Origin: Mauremys mutica | Lineage: Eukaryota; Chordata; Testudines; Geoemydidae | NCBI RefSeq assembly: GCF_020497125.1 | Contig: NC_059075.1 | Coordinates: 40,894,003-40,958,002 of the forward strand | Reading direction: 5' to 3' | DNA length: 64,000 nt | In this document: one piece after another, positions 52,353 through 64,000 of the stretch | How positions within the stretch are numbered: the first letter of the stretch is position 1 | Layout: the number at the start of each line of letters is the position of its first letter | Notes under the pieces: generated by a model | What the model was told of the DNA's origin: nothing | Databases searched by the model: none | Seen by the model: only the letters and a program-made list of their open reading frames with translations | Translations under genes and position numbers: made by a program

Positions 52353-53174
52353 GCTGCAGGCTCTGAAGAGAGGGCTGTAAGGTGAGGATGTGAGTCACCC
52401 ACCAAAGCTGGCTGGATCTCAGCTGCAACTTGGCAGTTCCTTTCTGCCATCCAGGAATAGGGTTCTTCTGGCTTGGAATGAATGAGAATTCACCACCCAG
52501 AAATCTCCCCTTGGGAAGGACGGGGGACAGTATTGCTAGAAAGTTAGTGACTGGCTTTCTACAAGTGGCTGAAAAGTCTCTGATGCTGTGTGATGTCTGG
52601 GTGTAAGTGGCATGCCATCTGGGGATGGGGAAGAGAACGTTGTCATCTTTGGCTAAGGGGGGAGCTGGCTGCTATGCCAGCAGCGAGGGAGACTAGTTCT
52701 CTCAGATTGCTGCGTGGTGAAGGGAAGACATATAGATCACCCAGCGGCCTGGGACAACTAATCTCCTTCATGCTGTCACTGCCGGTGTGGCAGGCATGGT
52801 GTAGCGTAGCTGTCGGTTCCCTACAAGAGCAGAGAGACCCGGGGTTGGGGTCTAGCTCTCATTATGTTTGCAGGAGGAGAGAGTGGGCCTGATCTTCTTT
52901 GCACTGACAACCATATGAACTGGTATTTACTGAAGGCAATGGGGGTTACTGTAATTGTGGTGCGGGTGCTAGGACAATCAGGCTGGTGAAAGTGAGGCAC
53001 CCTCAAGCTGGCCTTGTCCCATAGGTACAACTCAATTTTTGGTATGAACGTTTCCTGTAAAAGTCTATTGCCCTCACCCTCCACAATAAAAAAGCGAAGA
53101 TATCTTCCGCAAGCCCATTCCTGGGCCCAAAGCCACACAAATGTAGGGCTCAAGATAGCTATTGATGCTTCTCC

Positions 53175-53180
53175 TTTAAT
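53175..53180 (-). terminator. Candidate GSTZ1 polyadenylation signal (ATTAAA)
   Basis: ATTAAA on the minus strand, about 280 bp past the GSTZ1 stop. The common variant signal; use is inferred. Confidence 0.4.
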
Positions 53181-53461
53181 CTGCTATATGGTGAGATTGA
53201 AGGTAGTTAAACATGATCAGGGGTAAGCATGACTTTTCCCTACCATACTCAGGTCTGCAATGGGCCACCCACAGCTTCTTTCAGAGTACAGGGGCACGGG
53301 CGCTCGCTCTCTTTTTCCTTCCTCCTATGCAGCTGGCAAGGATGCATCAATGCTATGGCTGCCTGCTGGGCTTTCCTTCTCTGGGCAGGGTGTGATCCAT
53401 TTCTCTGCCACTCCTGCCCTTGTGCTTTAGAGAGGAGCAGAGCCCGCTTGTAGGAAGGACC

Positions 53462-56400
53462 TTAGGCTTGCAGCTCTGCGGGGGTATCCGGCTGCCGGCC
53501 TGGGTGGCTCACTTGGAATGCCTCTAGCTCCAGAAGGGCTTTATTGATTCTGGTGATCGTGGGGTATGGAGCCAGGTCCACTTTAAATCTACAAAGGGAA
53601 GAGAGATGCAGTCAGATACTCCCAGCTAGACAGTCCAGCAGCAAGCACTAAGGGAGAGTTCTACAGAATCCCTGCTCCACGGACCCAGGGCAGCATGATC
53701 AGCACACAGCTCCAGAAAAGTCAAGCAGATCATCTGGCAGATCGGGGCCTACTCTGCACCAGGAAAAAAGTTGTGTTCTGATCATGTGTTAGCTAAGCTC
53801 ACCCCTAGGATCTACCTTGGCCTGCTAATGTGTGAAAGCAGCCGTGTCTTCACTAGGATTTTACCTCCTGCATGTTACGTTGTGTTGGTTAGCATGGGGC
53901 AAGAAACACACCTTTTTTCCTAGAGTGGATACCCCCACTGGTCTTACAGCCACTTTCTTTTTTTTAAATAAGGTTGCCAGTCATGGTATCCAAATATCTT
54001 CTTTCTCCTGGAGTGTGTAATGCTGCAGTTCTGGCTGCAAGAGGCCCTTTCAATAAGGGCTTCTATTAGCCCTAAGAGGCTGCGTTTCCCATGCTTTCCG
54101 CATAGGTGGGGACACAGAATCAGGCCTGTCTAAGCTCATGTGGGTGCAGCTGCCAGTCTTGCTCTGGGGGCCTTAGGGAAGAAATCCCAGCTCCTCACTT
54201 TTGTGAACCCTCAAAAGATACAGGGTTTTGGAAATGAAAAAACCATGGGGAGAAGAATACCCCGATAGAGATGTGGAGGGCAGGGGGAGGGAGTGCTATC
54301 CCAATTTGCTTGAGCATCAGCAGGAGAGAGGTCAGGCTTGGCCATCATCTAGGCCTCTGGTGCAAGAAGTGGGGTCTAATGGGGCTGACCAGCCCTCATT
54401 TACCTCTCAGCATTGTAAACCTGAGGGACCAAGCACAAGTCAGCCATGGAAACCTGCAGTGAAGGAAAGAAAACTGGTCAAAGCAATTCAGAACCCCACC
54501 CTACTGCCCAGGGCACTGGCTGGAGCTACAGATTGCCAGGCCCATTTTTTTCCCCCAAAAGGCCCTTCTCAGCACTCGCCCTGTTCTGTACAATTCTGAT
54601 CCTATAGTGGGCCCTATGAAGAGCAGGAGGCTGCCTCCCAGTCCAGCTCCTTACAGGGCCTGGAACAGCAGTGGGTGGTTGTTTCAATTTCAAACTATAG
54701 CTACACCCACCCAATACATGCCAGTGCAGGAGAGATGAACCACTGACAGATGAAAATGGTTGTATATGTTTATGTTCAGTGTTTACTTTCCACTGGCACC
54801 AGGTGTTACACAAAATGAAAGAGGCGGGGCCTGACTGGCTCAGGGGGATGGGATACAAAGCTTTTTACCTCTAGGGCAGCTACCCCAGTGCTGCCTGGAA
54901 CAGTAGTGACCATAAACTGTTACTCTCTGATGCCTTTTGGGGGCTTGTAGTCTCTCAAGCCAGTTTCTAGTGGGATGGGTGTTGCCATGTTGAAACTAAG
55001 CTTGTTTCTTCCACATTGGAAGGAGGGCAGTTATTCCTTTACCAACTTCCATGCAGCGTGAAAGGGTTGAACTGGGAGCTCTGGGGCTGCACAGAAGGTC
55101 TCCCTCTCTGCAAGCAGGCTCAGTTGCTGGGCATGGGGACAATGCAGAATGGAACCCTTGGAGTCACTTGCAGCTGCTTACCATTGGCCCCAGAAGAGCT
55201 GCATAGTTACGCACCATGGGGACCAATTCATTAGGACAGCACAGCACCGTGAGATTCCTAGGGCAACTCTGCCACTGAGCAAACAAATCCAGGTGCCCCT
55301 CCAAAAAGGGAGCAGACAACCAGTTGGGGACATAGGCACTGACTCCATGGGTGCTCTCGGGCTGGAGCACCCACGGGGAAAAATTGGTGGGTGCTTAGCA
55401 CCCATCAGCAGCTCCCCACTTCACCCCCCCATCCCAGCTTGCCTCTGCTCTGCCTCCATCTCCTCCCCTGGGCACACCGCGTGCCCGCTTTCCCCCCCTG
55501 GCTCCCAGCACTTGCACCACGAAACAGCTGATTTTCACAGCAAGCGCTGGGAGCCAAGGGTAAAAGCGGGGACGCGGTGCACCCAGGGAAGAGGTGGGGG
55601 CAGGATGGGGATTTGGGGAAGGGGCAGGGAGCAGGTGGAGTTGGGGCAGAGACTTTAGGGAAGGGGTTGGAATGGGGGGTGGGGCAGGGGCGGGAAAAGG
55701 GTGGAGTCGGGGTGGGGGCAGGGGCAGAGGGGCATGAGCTCCCACCGGCGCCAGGGAAAATTGGCGCCTATGTTTGGGGATGGAGAGTTGGATCCGTGAT
55801 AAGTGAACCTCACTTATTATTTGCACTGCAGTAGCTTCAAGAGGAACCGACCAAGGCCCTATTGTGCTTGGCTGTATGTGTGTACATACACAGTGTAACA
55901 GATAGTCCCTACACTACAGAGCTTACAACCTAAATAGGACGGACGGGGGTGGGGGTGGGGGTGGGGGGAGTACTACTATTTCCATTTTAGAGATGGAAAA
56001 CTGAGGCATAGAGAGAGTAGTGATTTGCCCAGGGCAGACACTAGGCAGAGCCAGGAATTTACCCAGATTTCTTCATAGAAATATAGGACTAGAAGGGAGT
56101 CGAGGAGTCATCAAATCCAGCCCTCTGTACTGAGGCAGGAACAAGTAAACTTAACTGTCCCTAACAGGTTATCTAGCCTGTTCTTAAAAAAAACTCCAGT
56201 GATGGGGATTCCCCAGCCTCCCTGGGTTGGGGGGAGTGCTATATAGGGGAGAAGCCTATTCCAGAGTTTAACTACCCTTATAATTTGAATGTTTCCCCTT
56301 ATATCTAACCTAAATCTCCCTTGCTGCAGTTTAAGCCCATTATTTCTTGTCCTACCTTCAGTGGACATTAAGAACAGCTTCTTTATTACAGCCCTTAACG

Positions 56401-59400
56401 TAGCTGAAGACTGTTATCAGGTCCCAGGGCAGTGCCTTAGCTACCAAACCAAGCTTCCTCCCATGGGTTAATGGGGTGAAGCAACTGCAGGACTAGGACG
56501 TTAAGCTCAGGGATTGGGCAGCCTCCTGAAGTCTCTCATACTTCCTGCTCTGGCTGGAAATGGTAGCAAAATGAGCTGTACTAGTTAGGCTGTTTGGTTT
56601 TCTTTAAAACGTTAGTGATAACGAGGTGCTGCGGTGGCAGGGCTGGAGACTGAGCCCTGTGTCAATGGGCATCACCACAGCCACTGTGCCTGCTTGGACC
56701 AGGAGTGGCCACCTCCAAGGGGATTTAGTCCTTAGACTTTAGCAAGATGGCCACCAAAGAGGCTGGTTTGTGCTGCAGAGAGGTAGCATACAGACAGGGC
56801 CAATCAAATGTCCCTTCTAGCCCACGGCTTTTTGCCATCCCCACAGAGCTGGGAAAGGGAGAGCGGTCCGCCTCCTGTGTGAAATGCAGTGCAATGGCTA
56901 CTCCCCAAAGGAGGAGGAACTAGGGAAGGAGAGCAGGTAATGGGTTGAGTTGGATGCTTGCAGCCCTGCTTCCTATGAAGAGACCCAGGGAATGCTCTGT
57001 CTGCATATACCTTGAGCACAGGGTGTGGTTGTGCTGTGACTCCACAGCCTCTATGCCCAAAGCCAGTCTATCCATGCTAGGCTATCCATGCCTTCTGCAT
57101 GCTGTGCTGTCTGATCTCCTTACCTCATCCCCAATGCAATAGCGCCCAGCAGTGTGCTGCAGGATCCGCTCCAGAGCTGCAGAAAGAGACAGTGCATTGG
57201 GTCAGGAATCAGCAACTCCCACTTTCAGCGGCTTAAAGGGGAGTGGTGCTAAGTGCCATCAGCCTTTTGGATTGTGTGTTGTGAACCAAGGTACCCTGAG
57301 TTGGGCTAGAAGGGAGCAACCCAGGGCAGCACTTACAGGGAAGGAGACTCTCACTGGAGCTGAGGAAGGAGGGTGCTTTGGGACTCAGCCATTTTGGACC
57401 CAAGATGGTTTCAAAAGGACAAAATAGGCTTCCTGTTCTTCCCCTCTGCCCCTTGCCTCCGCTGTTAGTGGCAAGGAGAAGGGCTTCCCTATATGAAGAG
57501 ACTGCAGAGCAGAACTGGAAAGAAGAACAGGAAGGTTCAGGATACAGAGATATAAACTTAGTGAAGCAGGGAGGGCCAGTCACTCCTATTGCCCTATCTC
57601 AGGTCACTGGAACAAGGAGGCCCAGAGTGAAATTAAAGGCAACTTATTGAGAGGAAATAGAAATGGTATTTTATGCCTCCTAGAATTAACCCGTGGGACA
57701 CTCTGCCATGGATATTGAGGCAACAAGCTTAGTACCTTTTTAAAATAAAGGGTTGTACACTTTATATGAATGTAAAAGGCATCTGCTGTGACAGCTGGGA
57801 TAAAAGGTTAAGTGTTGTCAGTCCTCATGTGTCAGGGTGTGAGCTGACTGCTACAGGGGTCAGGAAGGAATCCCCTCCTCCCTGTTTCCAGATGCAGTAT
57901 TGAGCTTCCTCCGGAGCATCAGATATTTAACCACTGCTGGCTGTGAGATTCTGGGTCAGATGGGCCCTTGGTCTGCTCCAGCATGGCAGCAGATGATACC
58001 ATAGATGGCTCATTGTTCTGTTCCTGTGCAGTAGAAAGCAGGACTTTGGACCAGATGGCCCACCAGACTGCTCATCCAGTGCTTTGTGCTATTCGTAGAT
58101 GTGCTGATTAATTCAGTGCAGACATACCTTTGAAACCACATGTGATATAGTGCTGAGCCCATTCCAGCTTCTTCTCCCCTCCCACTCGTTTCAGGAAAGT
58201 CAGGTTCTGAGGAGGCCAAAAGAGTCCCCAAATTAGCTTGATCCAGCAGGATGTAATTTGCCACAGGCCACACACAAAACAGGGTCATCTGGGATTAGAT
58301 GGTGTCAATCCCTAATCCCCAGTCCCAAACTCAGCCCTTTGGGTCGCTAGAGGTTTCAGTCTCTGAACCACAGACCCACACATCCCAGTTCTTTCTCAGA
58401 GTTGCCCTTCCTACAAAACATCACATTCCTTTGCCTGGGGCTCTCTCTGCAGGGGTGGCTCTATGTTTTTTGCCGCCCCAAGCATGGCAGTCAGGCAGCC
58501 TTCGGCAGCATGCCTGCCGGCGGTCCACTGATCACTCGGATTTGGCAGCGTTTCTGTGGGTGATCTGCCAGTCCCACGCCTTTGGCATACCCGCTGCCGA
58601 ATTGCCGCTGAAGCCGTGGGACCGGTGGACCTCCCGCAGGCATGCTGACGAAGGGTCCCTGACTGCCGCCCTCACAGCGACCGGCAGGCCGCCCCCCGCG
58701 GCTTACCGCCCCCGGCACACGCTTGCTGCGCTGGTGCCTGGAGCCGCCCCTATCTCTCTGCCCCCTGCAACTGGAATGTGCTGCACTGTTTGTAAATTCA
58801 GCTGTTCTTGAATAGAAGCCCTGGGGAACCATGGACGTTTCTCAGTGTCAGAGCATGTGGTCTTTGCAGCAAGTGCCTTGCTGTTTTCAATTGGCAAAAT
58901 AGGTAGATGCTGCTAACCATGCTGAGCCTGGATTCGATCCTATGCCACTGTCTGTGTGAGATCTGCCACTCTATTGCCCATCAGCAGTTTCAACAGAATG
59001 ATACTGTCACAATCTTTGAGAGACACAGAGAGCTAGAAACCCAATCTGGAAGTCTCATCTGCCTGTTTGTGACAGGACAATACCTGCAGGGGCTGAATGC
59101 CAGAAACAATGTGATCCGAAATCATCCGGGCTTGGGCTCTCTTCTTCAGATCTTGAGGCAGCAGCCTGGGGTTAGGCCGGGTCTCTTCCAGGTACTGAAT
59201 TATGGCCAGCTGCAATGAGCAAGGAGACATGGGTGAGATACTGGAGGGCTAAGGAGCAGGAGTTAAAGACAGATTTCCTGTCTGAGGTCTGGCCTCTTCT
59301 GATCAGAGGTTACCACCATACCAAATAGTGTGCTTTTGTGATCTGGAAAAACTTCCCTGAAGAAACTTGGTGGAGCACTCCTGGCTCATCTCTCAAGTGA

Positions 59401-62400
59401 TCTCTCTCCCTGGCAGAAGCTACCAAAAGACAAATTACCCAGTAAAAGATGGGATTCTGAGTCAGCAGTTGAGCTGTGATCACTAAAATCAGGTGCCTTT
59501 GTGCCTGATACAGAGTAATCTCTCAGCTGAAGAGGAAGACAACTTCCCATGGCAGTCTCCCTGCAGGCGCTGCTTGCTATACACTTCCCAGCCGGGATCA
59601 TTTTCTGTGCTTTCTAACCCAGAGACCAGGCACTTTGTGGGGGCAAAGTCCTCCCAGTGGGCAGCAGGACACAGTAAATGATTAATGGGCAGAACTGGCT
59701 GGGCTACTCACCGACTGAGACAAGATGATGCCATCGATTTTCAGAGCCGGGACCTGCTGCATTGGATTTACTGCCTGGAATTCAGTAGAAAACTGGAAAG
59801 AAGACACTGGGATTACTATACTGTAGCCAAGAAGAGCCAAGAATTCCACTCTGAAAGGGAAAACCTCAAGGGTCCCACAGCTCTGTATATTCTCTCTCCA
59901 TGTCTGATTGTTTGGTAGGAGTGTGGACCAGCACTACCTTGTCTCCCAATTCCCCCGCTCGCAACTGGATTTGCGATCTTGCTGTCTCTGATACTGCTAA
60001 AACTCTGAGGTTTCTCCACTATGTTTTCTCCTTGGCTCTTTCCTCTGCTTCAGTCCTAATGGTCCTGGTACATTATGACCCTCCTTTGGGCACCAGGAGG
60101 CACTCCTGTTGGAGCCTAGGGTTCACTCCAGGTGCATTACCCCCACATTATCCATTGACTCAAGTGACAAGGCAAGATCCATCCCTGATCCCTCCAGCAG
60201 TGCAATTGCAGTATCATTCTCGGCATGGCCATGTTGTCATATGCAGATTCCTGCTACAGGGCTACCTGTCCTCCAGTCAGTCAGTTTCTAGTGTTGTTCA
60301 GGCACCTCCATGACAAATGCCTCCATTTTCTGGTGCCACCCATCCACAACCCAGGACTGTACTTGGAAATTGCAGCACCCTGCTTTTATTGCCACCACCT
60401 TATGAGCTTGGTTCCCCCATGCTGACTGAAGGCAGAGGGCCTGCCTGCAGCCTCCTGGATAATGCCAGGCACAGACATCAGAGAGGGAAAGAAACTATTA
60501 GATCTCATGCAATCTGTCTCTCTCACCCTCCCTCCTGGAGGCTAAGGCAGGATGGTGAGTTTCCCTAGCATACTGTCCAGTTCTAGTTTTAAATCCCCCA
60601 AGCAATAGAGCTAATGCCCCTTCCCAGGGGGAGACAAGTCCATGGGCTGATATATGTGAGTTTCAGGAGATTTTCTTGATCTCAGCCTATGCTTAAGTCA
60701 ACGCTAGAAAAGGAGGGAGTTAGGGATGCTGAAGAGGTCAGAGGCAACAGTTAGCTACGGAAAAAAGTCTGGAGTGAGCAGGCAACGTAGATCCCCTTTC
60801 CTTTGCCCTCTGATAATCCTGGGCTGTCAAATGTCTAGTGATGTCTAGGCTTAGCCTGTGTGCCAGCTTAGGGGGAGGCTGACTGGAGTTGCCCTCTTAC
60901 CTGCTGTCCCCCATCCTTCAGGAGGTTCACTGGTTCCTGATCATAGGCAATTCCCTTCAGAGCCAGTGCTAGAGGGAACACAAAATATAGATTCAGAGAG
61001 GCAGAGTGAGCCTGAAAGCTAGGTTCCAAGGAAAATAAAACTCAAAGTTTTAAATCTCTATTGAAGACAGTTTAAAAACAAAACAAGAAACCCCTTTCCC
61101 TTCAGAGTGGTTGTTTTAGATCTCCTGCGGAAGACAGTGCCTCTGTCATGCAGTGCCCCCTAGTACTTTGCTGGGGCACTGAGGTCAGTACTAACACCCT
61201 ATTGAATAACCCCCATTATGCCCTGCATTACAGCACCTTGGGCTGTAGGGTCAGTGGTAGCTCACAAAGGAGATTGCCCTGTGTCACCCATGTCACTTCT
61301 GGCAAAACCTTGTTTTAACTGTCCCCATCCAAATACCGAGCAAGCCCCACCCTGCTTAACTTGCAGGATCAGATAAGATCACATACTTTGAGGTGGTATC
61401 ACTGCAGGCACAGAACATGGGGCCTCTTTAAAGAATGTGGGAGATGAAGGCATCTGGATTACATTAGCTTTATGAAGGAAGTATGTCCCTCTAACTAGCT
61501 CTAGAGAGTGTCTGGGGAAAAAGGAACTACTGAGGGCAGGGGGGAGCCATCCAGAGTCCACTACTGAGAGGCCAGCGCTGAGAAGAAAGGACAACAGAGA
61601 TCCCCCCTTATTCTACCAAAGGTGGGTAGATGGTTAAAAGTTTGTAACAAACAAACATGAAATATTCTTTCAATCCCAGTAAGTATCTTGTCTGCCCATG
61701 GCCACTGGAGTTTCAACGAGGTACATGAAATGGTTATTCTCTTGATTCCCTACTAGCCTTCCCCTCCGCCAAATGCAAATTGATTCTGGTGTTTGCTCTC
61801 TCCTCCCACTGGAGAAGTGGAGGAAACCCAAAGTCATTTTTTTCAGTTGCATGTCTGCTGATCTCTCTCTCAATCAGTAGGTCACTGATTAGTTTGGTTA
61901 GTGAACAGAGTTAGTGTTCAAGAAAGGTGGTGGGTTGACAGTGCCAGAGCAAAGAAGAATTAAACACCAGATCTTACCAATTCTCACTCTCCAGGAGCAG
62001 GAACTTCGGAAATAACTATAAAGAACTGGCTGAGGGGAGAGAGAGGGAAGTGGATTACATGATGGTAATGCTAGCAGTTTCTCAACGAGAGGGAAGCATT
62101 TTTCCTTCTGACCCTTTGAAAATTTGATCAAGTTTGATGCATTTCAACAAGGATACAAGTCAGGTGAGTTTGGGCCCTGTAAAACGTCTTTGTCACTTTC
62201 AGATGTGGGCTTCTTTATCATGCCATTGATTTTTAAAGTAAAATTCCCTTTTGTGTACAGTGAGAAGCTCCATTTGAAACCTCAGTAGCATGAGCCAGCC
62301 CTTTGAGCCATTCACCGACATGCATGTTCCCAATGTGGAACAGAAGCTACTCATCCAAGCAAGTGCTGAGAGTGCAGGGAAGTGAATCTCTAGTTTAACT

Positions 62401-62465
62401 ATTGAACCAAAGAACCTCCCAGCTGCTTTAAACCCTTTGGATCTCACCTTTCCAGAGGAATCCAT
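53462..62465 (-). CDS. GSTZ1: GSTZ1, maleylacetoacetate isomerase / glutathione transferase zeta
   Basis: Nine coding exons on the minus strand: 62465-62448, 62029-61978, 60968-60901, 59792-59712, 59209-59084, 58206-58128, 57176-57124, 54453-54404, 53588-53462 (TAA). Total 654 nt, 217 aa; every junction is GT-AG and in phase. The enzyme converts maleylacetoacetate to fumarylacetoacetate with glutathione in tyrosine breakdown, in cytosol and mitochondria. The zeta signature [12 protein letters not shown] gives Ser15, Ser16 and Cys17, the catalytic site; the SQS at 71-73 ends the thioredoxin-like domain and contacts glutathione. The C-terminal helical domain includes [13 protein letters not shown] and [20 protein letters not shown]. 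Human GSTZ1 is 216 aa. The start MDSSGK is the only ATG that joins exon 2 in frame at the expected spot. The next human neighbour, POMT2, is not seen in the remaining 1.5 kb. Confidence 0.95.
55331..55772. mobile_element. 442-bp non-autonomous hAT element
   Basis: Ends CATAGGCACTGAC and TTGGCGCCTATG. Flanks GTTGGGGA and TTTGGGGA match at seven of eight bases. The GC-rich interior includes GGGTGC/GCACCC inverted pairs. Confidence 0.8.
56073..56430 (-). mobile_element. CR1 LINE 3' end, older
   Basis: Starts ATAGAAATATAGGACTAGAA on the plus strand. On the minus strand, [20 protein letters not shown] recalls the CR1 ORF2 terminus. More diverged than the copy at 24212. Confidence 0.8.
57177..58127. 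other. GSTZ1 intron 6
   Basis: 0.95 kb. About 57855-58000 shows an L3-like LINE 3' tail (GGTCAGGAAGGAATCCCC, then GGGTCAGATGGGCCC). No extra exon. Confidence 0.5.
58450..58752. mobile_element. 303-bp hAT element, same family as 41780
   Basis: Left CAGGGGTGGCTC, right GGTGCCTGGAGCCGCCCCTA. Perfect 8-bp duplication TCTCTCTG at 58442-58449 and 58753-58760. In GSTZ1 intron 5. Confidence 0.88.
59793..61977. other. GSTZ1 introns 3 and 2
   Basis: Apart from exon 3 (60901-60968) the stretch shows no repeat that I recognise and no further exon. Confidence 0.5.
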
Positions 62466-62700
62466 GGTCTGTGTACACAGTTCACTCCAAAGAGTGAAAA
62501 CCACATGGCCCTGCCTTCTCTTTTCACTCAGCTGGGGTGGGGGAAGGCTCAGCCCCTACAGCCAATGAGAAAAGTGCCAGAATCCAAATTCTTAATAGCT
62601 TCCTGTGTTCAGAAGATTCAGCAACAGGAACTGGAAGGATTCAGTTCTGTTGTGAGTGAATATCCTGTACCAGCCACACCTATAATTCTCTTTAGGTTGA
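62466..62700 (-). promoter_or_regulatory. Probable GSTZ1 5' region with CCAAT box
   Basis: Upstream of the GSTZ1 start the sequence is not CpG-rich. A GCCAAT element sits at 62561-62566 (CCAAT boxes act in either orientation), about 97 bp from the ATG. A further non-coding upstream exon outside the window cannot be excluded. Confidence 0.35.
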
Positions 62701-64000
62701 TATATTGAACCCATCACTGTGATATCTGGCTCTTGTCACGATGGATAAAATATTTATATAGAGACTTTTGGGTTGCTGGAAGCTGCAACTGCAGAAATAC
62801 AACTCGGTGGGATAATAAAAGGAGAGCAGGTTGTAAAAACAGGGTTTCTGTTATCACAAAGATGCCAGCTCTTCTGAGCAGGGACTGTCTTTGTGTAAAA
62901 CTGGGAATACACTGTGTAACATACAACAAAGGTTCCTCCTCTGTACTCAAGGCTTGTTTGTATTTCTTATTAACAAATAATAAACCTCTACCTCCTTCCT
63001 TTGGAGTACCCCAAAGCACTTCAGAAAATGTTAATAAATTAACTCCACATGCCACCGCTTCTTCCTCCCCAAAAAAATGCAGTGTCATGATAGCCCCATT
63101 TTACAGAGGGGAATACTGTACCAGAGAGAGGAAGTGACTTGTCCATTGACTCGTGTGACAATGGCAGAACCAGAACTAAAACCCAGGAGTCCTGAGTCCC
63201 AGTCCTGTATCTAAGCACTAAATCATTTTCACAGCTAAATATTAGATTAATTTAAACTGTTTACAGAATGTAAATGTTTGACTAAATTATCCCAGCCGAA
63301 GTTCACCAGAGGAATGGTTGGTAGGAGGGCAGGGAAGGAAGGAATGCTGCAGTATTACTAGCTCTTGGGATTTTCCTGTGACATTCATGCTATTTGGTGA
63401 TTTTCACAAAGCCTCAGCTCCTGAAGTCATAAGATTATGTGAAAATCTCAGTTTTCATTTTAAAAAATAGTAACTTTCTAGCCCTCGTGGTTGCAGATCA
63501 AAACTGGAAACCACAAACTCTAAGGAATCAAAAACCAGAAGATAAAGAAAAAACATCCAAAATGTATTAATTTTGTTTATCTTTCTTTGGGACCTTGCTC
63601 AGAATTTTTGAACACTTGGAGTTGGCAATATGTTCCCTTTGCCTCTCTGTTCCCTGGCTCTAACCTCCCAGTCAAGGAAGACATTTTCCTGTTTGCTCTC
63701 TCTCTATATTTCTGCAGTCTGCCTGATCATTTGCTAACTGAGTGTCATGCATGTAAATTGTGTCATGCTGATGACCTCGCTCTTTAGTTTCAAGGCCCCT
63801 GAGGATGAGGGGAAAGCATCACATTTACTTTACAACTTAGGACCCTTTGTCACTTGAGACAGTGCCAGCTCAAGTTAACACTGCCTTTCAGAGATGTGAA
63901 AAGGCCAAGAAATTGGTCTGCACAGGGAGAGTGAAGGTGAAGAGAAGATCCGGGGCAGTAAGTCCTCCCAGTCACATGCTGGGTGTGCAGAAGTGTGATC
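62701..64000. other. Non-coding right edge
   Basis: No exon, CpG island or POMT2 sequence recognised. A MIR-like SINE in reverse lies at about 63085-63225 (CATTTTACAGAGGGGAATAC, then CCCAGGAGTCCTGAGTCCC). The rest is AT-rich single-copy DNA. Confidence 0.5.

Larger units (their letters stand above)
51830..53461. other. Spacer between convergent kelch and GSTZ1 3' ends
   Basis: No exon recognised. Contains the small hAT element at 52219-52352; the GSTZ1 3' UTR probably occupies the last 300 bp. Confidence 0.5.
54454..57123. other. GSTZ1 intron 7
   Basis: 2.7 kb containing a hAT-like element (55331-55772), a GGGGGT-rich microsatellite (about 55936-55968), a MIR-like piece (about 55975-56080) and a CR1 tail (56073-56430). 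Confidence 0.6.

Overview
The window is vertebrate nuclear DNA, most probably from a cryptodire turtle. Genes are split into short exons with GT-AG introns, there are two CpG islands, and the introns and spacers are full of amniote-type repeats: CR1 LINEs ending in the turtle/archosaur 3' tail, old MIR-like SINEs, several non-autonomous hAT elements with intact 8-bp target duplications, and LTR pieces of the kind common in turtle genomes. The species is an inference from repeat content, since I could not run a search.

Four protein-coding genes can be assembled exon by exon with consistent reading phase. (1) SAMD15, minus strand, 13825 to 7011, three exons, 145 aa. (2) TMED8, plus strand, 14176 to 27256, six coding exons, 336 aa with a C-terminal GOLD domain. 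These two genes start 350 bp apart and share a CpG-island promoter. (3) A kelch-repeat gene that I cannot name, plus strand, 37619 to 51797, about 15 coding exons and about 692 aa. It has an unfamiliar N-terminal region, a basic Pro/Ser-rich linker and six kelch repeats, and it starts in its own CpG island. (4) GSTZ1 (maleylacetoacetate isomerase / glutathione transferase zeta), minus strand, 62465 to 53462, nine coding exons, 217 aa. It converges on the kelch gene.

Region by region: 1-7.0 kb is gene-free, with LINE, LTR and DNA-transposon debris. 7.0-13.8 kb is SAMD15, with a CR1 and a turtle-type repeat in its large intron. 13.8-14.2 kb is the shared promoter. 14.2-27.3 kb is TMED8. 27.3-34.3 kb has no coding exon and may be a long TMED8 3' UTR. 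34.8-35.1 kb is a young-looking foldback element. 37.5-51.8 kb is the kelch gene, whose intron 4 is packed with a hAT element and an old CR1 split by a solo LTR. 51.8-53.5 kb separates the two convergent 3' ends. 53.5-62.5 kb is GSTZ1. 62.5-64 kb has no recognised exon.

The block SAMD15-TMED8-GSTZ1 matches human 14q24.3 in order and orientation. The kelch gene sits exactly between TMED8 and GSTZ1, where I know of no human gene, so it is the most interesting item here: an apparently intact multi-exon gene that mammals may have lost. The genes share no obvious pathway; the block looks like conserved synteny rather than a functional cluster.
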